From: Flaviramulus sp.
Lineage (GTDB): Bacteria; Bacteroidota; Bacteroidia; Flavobacteriales; Flavobacteriaceae
NCBI GenBank assembly: GCA_023255235.1
Contig: JALRJA010000409.1
Location: 1-9,299, forward strand
Length of the DNA stretch: 9,299 bases
Direction: 5' to 3'
The notes beneath the pieces were generated by a model. That model was given only the letters and a program-made list of their open reading frames with translations, ran no database searches and had not been told where the DNA came from. Every line of letters starts with the position of its first letter. Position 1 is the first letter of the stretch. The translations under genes were made by a program, and so were the position numbers. Positions 6,337-9,299 of the stretch are shown in pieces.

Positions 6337-7506
6337 ATGAAATACCTATATTATTTAGTAATCATATCACTTCTTATCACATCTTGTGGTAATAAAAACA
6401 AGCAATCTGTTGATGCTATTATTGCTTCAAATAACTTAGAACTTATACGAAAAAAGAAAACCGAGTTAGATGCTTCTGCTCAAAAAATGGCATCACAAAT
6501 AAAACAACTTGAAGAAAAAATTAGAGATTTAGACCCACAAGAAAAAGTACCTTTAGTAACTACATTTACTGCCAAAGAAACCATTTTTACACACTTTATT
6601 GAATTACAAGGTAATGTAAACACAAAAGAAAATTTAGTTATTCATCCAGAGTTTTCAGGAATTTTAACCCACGTTTTTGTAAAAGAAGGACAATGGGTTA
6701 GCAAGGGTCAAATGTTAGCAAAAATTGATGACGGTGGTTTAAGCCAACAATTAGCACAGTTAAAAATTCAAGCTGCATTATCTAAAACAACTTTTGAGCG
6801 TCAAGAACGCCTATGGAATCAAAAAATAGGTAGTGAAATTCAATATTTACAAGCAAAATCTAGTTATGAAGCACAGCAACAAGCTGTTAATCAATTAGAA
6901 CAACAACTAGGAAAAACAATAGTTAGAGCCCCTTTTTCTGGAACTATTGATGATGTTATTACCGAGCAAGGTTCGGTAGTTGTTCCTGGGCAATCTCCAT
7001 TATTTAGAATAGTAAATCTTAATGATATGTATATAGAAACTGATGTTCCAGAACGGTATATTTCAGATATTATTAAAGGTAAAAAAGTAAAAGTGGCATT
7101 TCCCATTTTACAAAAAGAAATGGATGCAACTGTGCGACAAGCAGGAAATTTTATTAACCCATCTAACAGAACTTTTAAAGTTGAAATTGCCATTTCAAAT
7201 AAAAATGCTTCCATAAAACCCAATCTTACAGCAAAGCTTAAAATTAACGATTACACCAATGAAAAAGCCATATTAATTCCGCAAAGTATTATATCAGAAG
7301 ATGCCGAAGGACAACAGTATGTTTATACCATAGTTAATAAAACTAAAAATATTGCAACCGTAAAACGTGAGTTTATTAAAACCGGTAAAACACAAGGTAA
7401 TTACATTGAAGTTTTATCGGGTATTAAAAATAATGAAGACATTATTGATGAAGGAGCTCGTAGTGTTAGAGAAGGTCAAGAAGTTAAAATTCTCATCAGT
7501 CAATAG
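6337..7506 (+). CDS. RND efflux periplasmic adaptor (membrane-fusion lipoprotein)
   Basis: This 389-residue adaptor links the TolC-like channel to the RND permease. I choose the ATG at 6337 rather than the in-frame one at 6283. From 6337 the protein starts with a textbook lipoprotein signal, MKYLYY, a hydrophobic core and the lipobox ITSC with C17 as the lipidated residue. The longer form would add 18 polar residues before it. After the cysteine comes an unusual charged helix or coiled coil (about 28-66, ELIRKKKTELDASAQ and onward). Then come the barrel-sandwich half EFSGILTHVFVKEGQWVSKGQ, the alpha-hairpin rich in Q, A and L, and the second half APFSGTIDDVITEQGSVV. Beta-barrel and membrane-proximal domains follow. 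The gene is followed by a long hairpin and a four-helix gene before the permease. Confidence 0.92.
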   Translation: MKYLYYLVIISLLITSCGNKNKQSVDAIIASNNLELIRKKKTELDASAQKMASQIKQLEEKIRDLDPQEKVPLVTTFTAKETIFTHFIELQGNVNTKENLVIHPEFSGILTHVFVKEGQWVSKGQMLAKIDDGGLSQQLAQLKIQAALSKTTFERQERLWNQKIGSEIQYLQAKSSYEAQQQAVNQLEQQLGKTIVRAPFSGTIDDVITEQGSVVVPGQSPLFRIVNLNDMYIETDVPERYISDIIKGKKVKVAFPILQKEMDATVRQAGNFINPSNRTFKVEIAISNKNASIKPNLTAKLKINDYTNEKAILIPQSIISEDAEGQQYVYTIVNKTKNIATVKREFIKTGKTQGNYIEVLSGIKNNEDIIDEGARSVREGQEVKILISQ

Positions 7507-7507
7507 A

Positions 7508-7566
7508 TTTTAGACCTTAGTTTTAGAAAACGTATTGATTAATACCGTATTTCTAACTGTCTAAAA
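7508..7566 (+). repeat. Long imperfect palindrome (stem-loop) just after the adaptor stop
   Basis: Hand folding gives about 24 pairs. TTTTAGAC (7508-7515) pairs with GTCTAAAA (7559-7566), AGTT (7519-7522) with AACT (7555-7558), and AGAAA (7525-7529) with TTTCT (7550-7554). An inner stem ACG/CGT plus TATT/AATA closes on the loop GATT (7537-7540), with small bulges on either arm. It begins one base after the adaptor stop codon. No U-run follows, so it does not look like a simple terminator. It could be an intercistronic RNA structure that adjusts expression of the permease, or the trace of a palindromic mobile element. Confidence 0.65.
7552..7566 (+). repeat. TTCTAAC-GTCTAAA motif, upstream copy
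   Basis: TCTAACTGTCTAAAA, the right arm of the hairpin, closely matches TCTAACGTCTAAA at 7865-7877 on the far side of the four-helix gene, differing by one inserted T. The two copies therefore form imperfect direct repeats around that gene. The left hairpin arm carries the same motif inverted with a longer internal spacer. Confidence 0.5.
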
Positions 7567-7597
7567 GGACTAACTAGTAAAAGTCAACAATTAAAAA

Positions 7598-7876
7598 ATG
7601 AAAGAAATTAAATTCAAATTTGAGGATTTAAAGGTTTATCAAAAAGCATTAGATTTTATTGATATCACCTACCAATTAACTAACCATTTTCCAAAAAATG
7701 AAGATTACGCTTTGAGTTCTCAATTCAGAAGAGCTTCCATCTCAATTGCATTAAACATTGTAGAAGGTTCAGGCAACACAAATGCTCAGTTTAATAGGTT
7801 ATTAGAAGACCTTTCTAAAATGACAACAGGACTTCAAAAACACTTAAAATCTAACAACAAAGATTCTAACGTCTAA
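7598..7876 (+). CDS. Four-helix-bundle protein (23S rRNA intervening-sequence/Avd type), internally shortened
   Basis: This 92-residue protein opens with the hallmark of the family: FKFEDLKVYQKALDF (6-20), a second helix with HFPKNEDYALSSQFRRASISIALNIVEGSG (30-59), then NTNAQFNR. Family members of this kind are normally about 115-125 residues and continue after this point with a third helix (FLxxAxGSLNE...). Here the sequence jumps at about residue 67-69 to LEDLSKMTTGLQKHLK, which resembles the fourth helix. About 30 residues appear to be missing in frame. Related proteins are encoded in 23S rRNA intervening sequences and as Avd in diversity-generating retroelements; their free-standing role is unclear. 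Here it lies between adaptor and permease of an efflux operon, 13 bases before the permease start. Its last codons and stop (tct aac gtc taa) are part of a repeat copy. It may be a decayed remnant or a functional short variant. Confidence 0.8.
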   Translation: MKEIKFKFEDLKVYQKALDFIDITYQLTNHFPKNEDYALSSQFRRASISIALNIVEGSGNTNAQFNRLLEDLSKMTTGLQKHLKSNNKDSNV

Positions 7877-7877
7877 A
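7865..7877 (+). repeat. TTCTAAC-GTCTAAA motif, downstream copy
   Basis: TCTAACGTCTAAA encodes the end of the four-helix protein (Ser-Asn-Val-stop) and repeats the upstream copy at 7552-7566. A further TCTAAC at 7850-7855 precedes it by nine bases, giving a short tandem look. Together with the hairpin, this marks both borders of the gene. Confidence 0.5.
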
Positions 7878-7889
7878 TACTACACACTA

Positions 7890-9299
7890 ATGGCTGATAA
7901 AAAAAACAAAAAACAAATAGATAGAGAATTTACCTTATCATCTTGGGCTATCAATAATAAAACTACCATGTATGTTTTAATTGTAGTCATTCTCTTTTTG
8001 GGTGCAGGAGCTTATTTTAATATGCCGCGAGAAAGTTTCCCAGAAATTAAAGAAACCAAAATATACATAAGCTCTATATATCCAGGAAACACAGCCGAAG
8101 ATATTGAAAAACTCATTACAGACCCCATTGAAGACAAACTTAAAACGGTAAGTAATGTTGTTGAAATTATCTCAACTTCACAAGAAGATTATTCTATGGT
8201 TATTGTTGAATTTGACGAAAACATAACCGTTGATGCTGCCAAACAAAAAGTAAAAGATGAAGTAGATTCTGAAACAGCAAGCGAAGATTGGCCAACCTTT
8301 AATGGCGCCAAAGTAGAACCCAATGTGTTTGATTTAAGTATGTCTGAAGAAATACCCATTCTAAACATCAACATATCGGGCAATTATCCTGTAGATAAAC
8401 TTAAAGCCTATGGAGAATATCTTGAAGATAAAATTGAAAGTTTAATAGAAATCAAACAAGTAGATATTAGAGGAGCTCAAGAAAAAGAAGTTGAAGTTGC
8501 TGTTGACATCTATAAAATGATGGCTGCACAAGTAAGTTTTGACGACATAATAAATACCATCAATAGAGAAAACATGACCTTGTCTGCCGGTAATTTAATT
8601 ACCAGTGGCCAACGCAGAACTATTCGTATTTTAGGAGAAATAGAAACGCCTAGTGAGCTTGAAAACTTTGTGGTAAAGTCTGAACACAACAACCCTATAT
8701 ACTTAAAAGATATTGCAGAAATAACCTTTAAAGACGAAGATAAAACAACCTACGCCAGAGAGTTTGATAACCCTGTTGTTATGCTTGATGTAAAAAAACG
8801 CACAGGCAAAAACATGGTAGCTGCGGCAGAACAAATTCAAGCTATTGTAAAACAAGCTACCAAAAATGTGTTTCCGCCAGATTTAAAAGTTACAATTGCC
8901 AACGACCAATCTTCAAAAACCATTGGTCAAGTTGATGATTTAGTAAACAATATCATATTTGGTATTATTCTGGTAGTAACCGTGCTAATGTTCTTTTTAG
9001 GGTTTAAAAATGCCCTGTTTGTAGGGTTTGCAATACCAATGTCTATGTTCATGTCTCTTATGATTTTAGACATGATGGGATTTACTATGAATACCATGAT
9101 TTTATTTGGTCTTATTATGGGTTTAGGTATGTTGGTTGACAATGGTATTGTTTTAGTTGAAAACGTGTATCGTCTTATGGAAGACGAAGGGCTTACTAGA
9201 GTTGAAGCTGCCAAAAAAGGTATTGGAGAAATTGCATTTCCTATTATTATTTCAACAGCTACCACAGTTGCTGCCTTTGTCCCATTAGGCTTATGGCCA
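7890..9299 (+). CDS. RND-family efflux permease, N-terminal 470 residues (3' end outside window)
   Basis: The frame is open from the ATG at 7890 to the window end; complete members have roughly 1000-1150 residues. The N-terminus has the first membrane helix (about 27-43), then RESFPEI and the porter-domain start YPGNTAEDIEKLITDPIEDKL, typical of HAE-type multidrug RND pumps. Helices 2-4 lie at about 354-371, 376-393 and 400-426. Helix 4 carries the proton-relay motif GLGMLVDNGIVLVENVYRLME, with D417 in the place of AcrB D407 but N418 in the place of D408. The protein would use the proton gradient to move substrates from periplasm or inner membrane through the adaptor and TolC channel. It starts 13 bases after the four-helix gene and should be co-transcribed with tetR-tolC-adaptor. 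The substrate cannot be told from this part. Confidence 0.93.
   Translation, partial: MADKKNKKQIDREFTLSSWAINNKTTMYVLIVVILFLGAGAYFNMPRESFPEIKETKIYISSIYPGNTAEDIEKLITDPIEDKLKTVSNVVEIISTSQEDYSMVIVEFDENITVDAAKQKVKDEVDSETASEDWPTFNGAKVEPNVFDLSMSEEIPILNINISGNYPVDKLKAYGEYLEDKIESLIEIKQVDIRGAQEKEVEVAVDIYKMMAAQVSFDDIINTINRENMTLSAGNLITSGQRRTIRILGEIETPSELENFVVKSEHNNPIYLKDIAEITFKDEDKTTYAREFDNPVVMLDVKKRTGKNMVAAAEQIQAIVKQATKNVFPPDLKVTIANDQSSKTIGQVDDLVNNIIFGIILVVTVLMFFLGFKNALFVGFAIPMSMFMSLMILDMMGFTMNTMILFGLIMGLGMLVDNGIVLVENVYRLMEDEGLTRVEAAKKGIGEIAFPIIISTATTVAAFVPLGLWP

Noticed and set aside
6891..7223. 110-codon minus-strand open frame inside the adaptor gene
   Set aside because: It is fully antisense to a clear adaptor, with no promoter box or family resemblance.
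7598..7876. Four-helix protein as the Avd component of a diversity-generating retroelement
   Set aside because: No reverse transcriptase, template repeat or variable target gene is present in the window, and the neighbours are efflux genes.
7507..7889. A true 23S rRNA intervening sequence
   Set aside because: Flanking DNA codes for an adaptor and a permease; no rRNA-like sequence surrounds it.
8927..9265. 112-codon and other minus-strand open frames opposite the permease (also 8189-8383 and 8510-8692)
   Set aside because: The plus strand has a continuous RND reading frame with strong motifs; the antisense frames are low-complexity shadows.

Overview
The window is AT-rich DNA from a member of the Bacteroidota, most likely a marine-type Flavobacteriaceae. 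The evidence is A-rich translation starts without clear Shine-Dalgarno sequences, perfect copies of the Bacteroidota -7 promoter box (TAnnTTTG) upstream of two genes, a clade-typical nos gene order, and lysine/asparagine-rich proteins. No rRNA, tRNA, transposase or CRISPR array was seen.

Region 1 (1-2859, + strand) is the distal half of a nitrous-oxide reductase maturation cluster: the last 48 codons of nosL, then nosD, nosF and nosY. The stops and starts abut or overlap by 0-8 bases, so it reads as one transcript. NosL is the lipid-anchored Cu(I) chaperone, NosD the periplasmic beta-helix partner, NosF the ATPase and NosY the membrane subunit. Together they serve assembly of the copper centre of NosZ, whose gene must lie upstream of the window.

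Region 2 (2875-4199, - strand) converges on nosY. A short-chain isoprenyl diphosphate synthase gene is translationally coupled (TAATG) to a 116-residue helical protein of unknown function. The 104-base region 4200-4303 is a divergent control region. It has two identical TATTTTTG boxes facing the prenyl synthase and a perfect 12-bp inverted repeat with a 10-base spacer (4271-4304). That repeat runs up to a TACTTTTG box facing a TetR-family regulator. Both box positions suggest leaderless or nearly leaderless mRNAs.

Region 3 (4322-9299, + strand) is a TetR-controlled tripartite efflux operon: tetR, a TolC-like outer-membrane channel, a lipoprotein membrane-fusion adaptor, and the first 470 residues of an RND permease cut by the window edge. 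Between adaptor and permease sits an extra gene for a four-helix-bundle protein of the 23S-rRNA-intervening-sequence/Avd type. It appears to have lost its third helix. It is preceded by a long imperfect hairpin (7508-7566), and copies of a TTCTAAC/GTCTAAA motif lie on both sides of it. This insertion-like module inside a conserved operon is the most unusual thing in the window; the rest belongs to recognised families.
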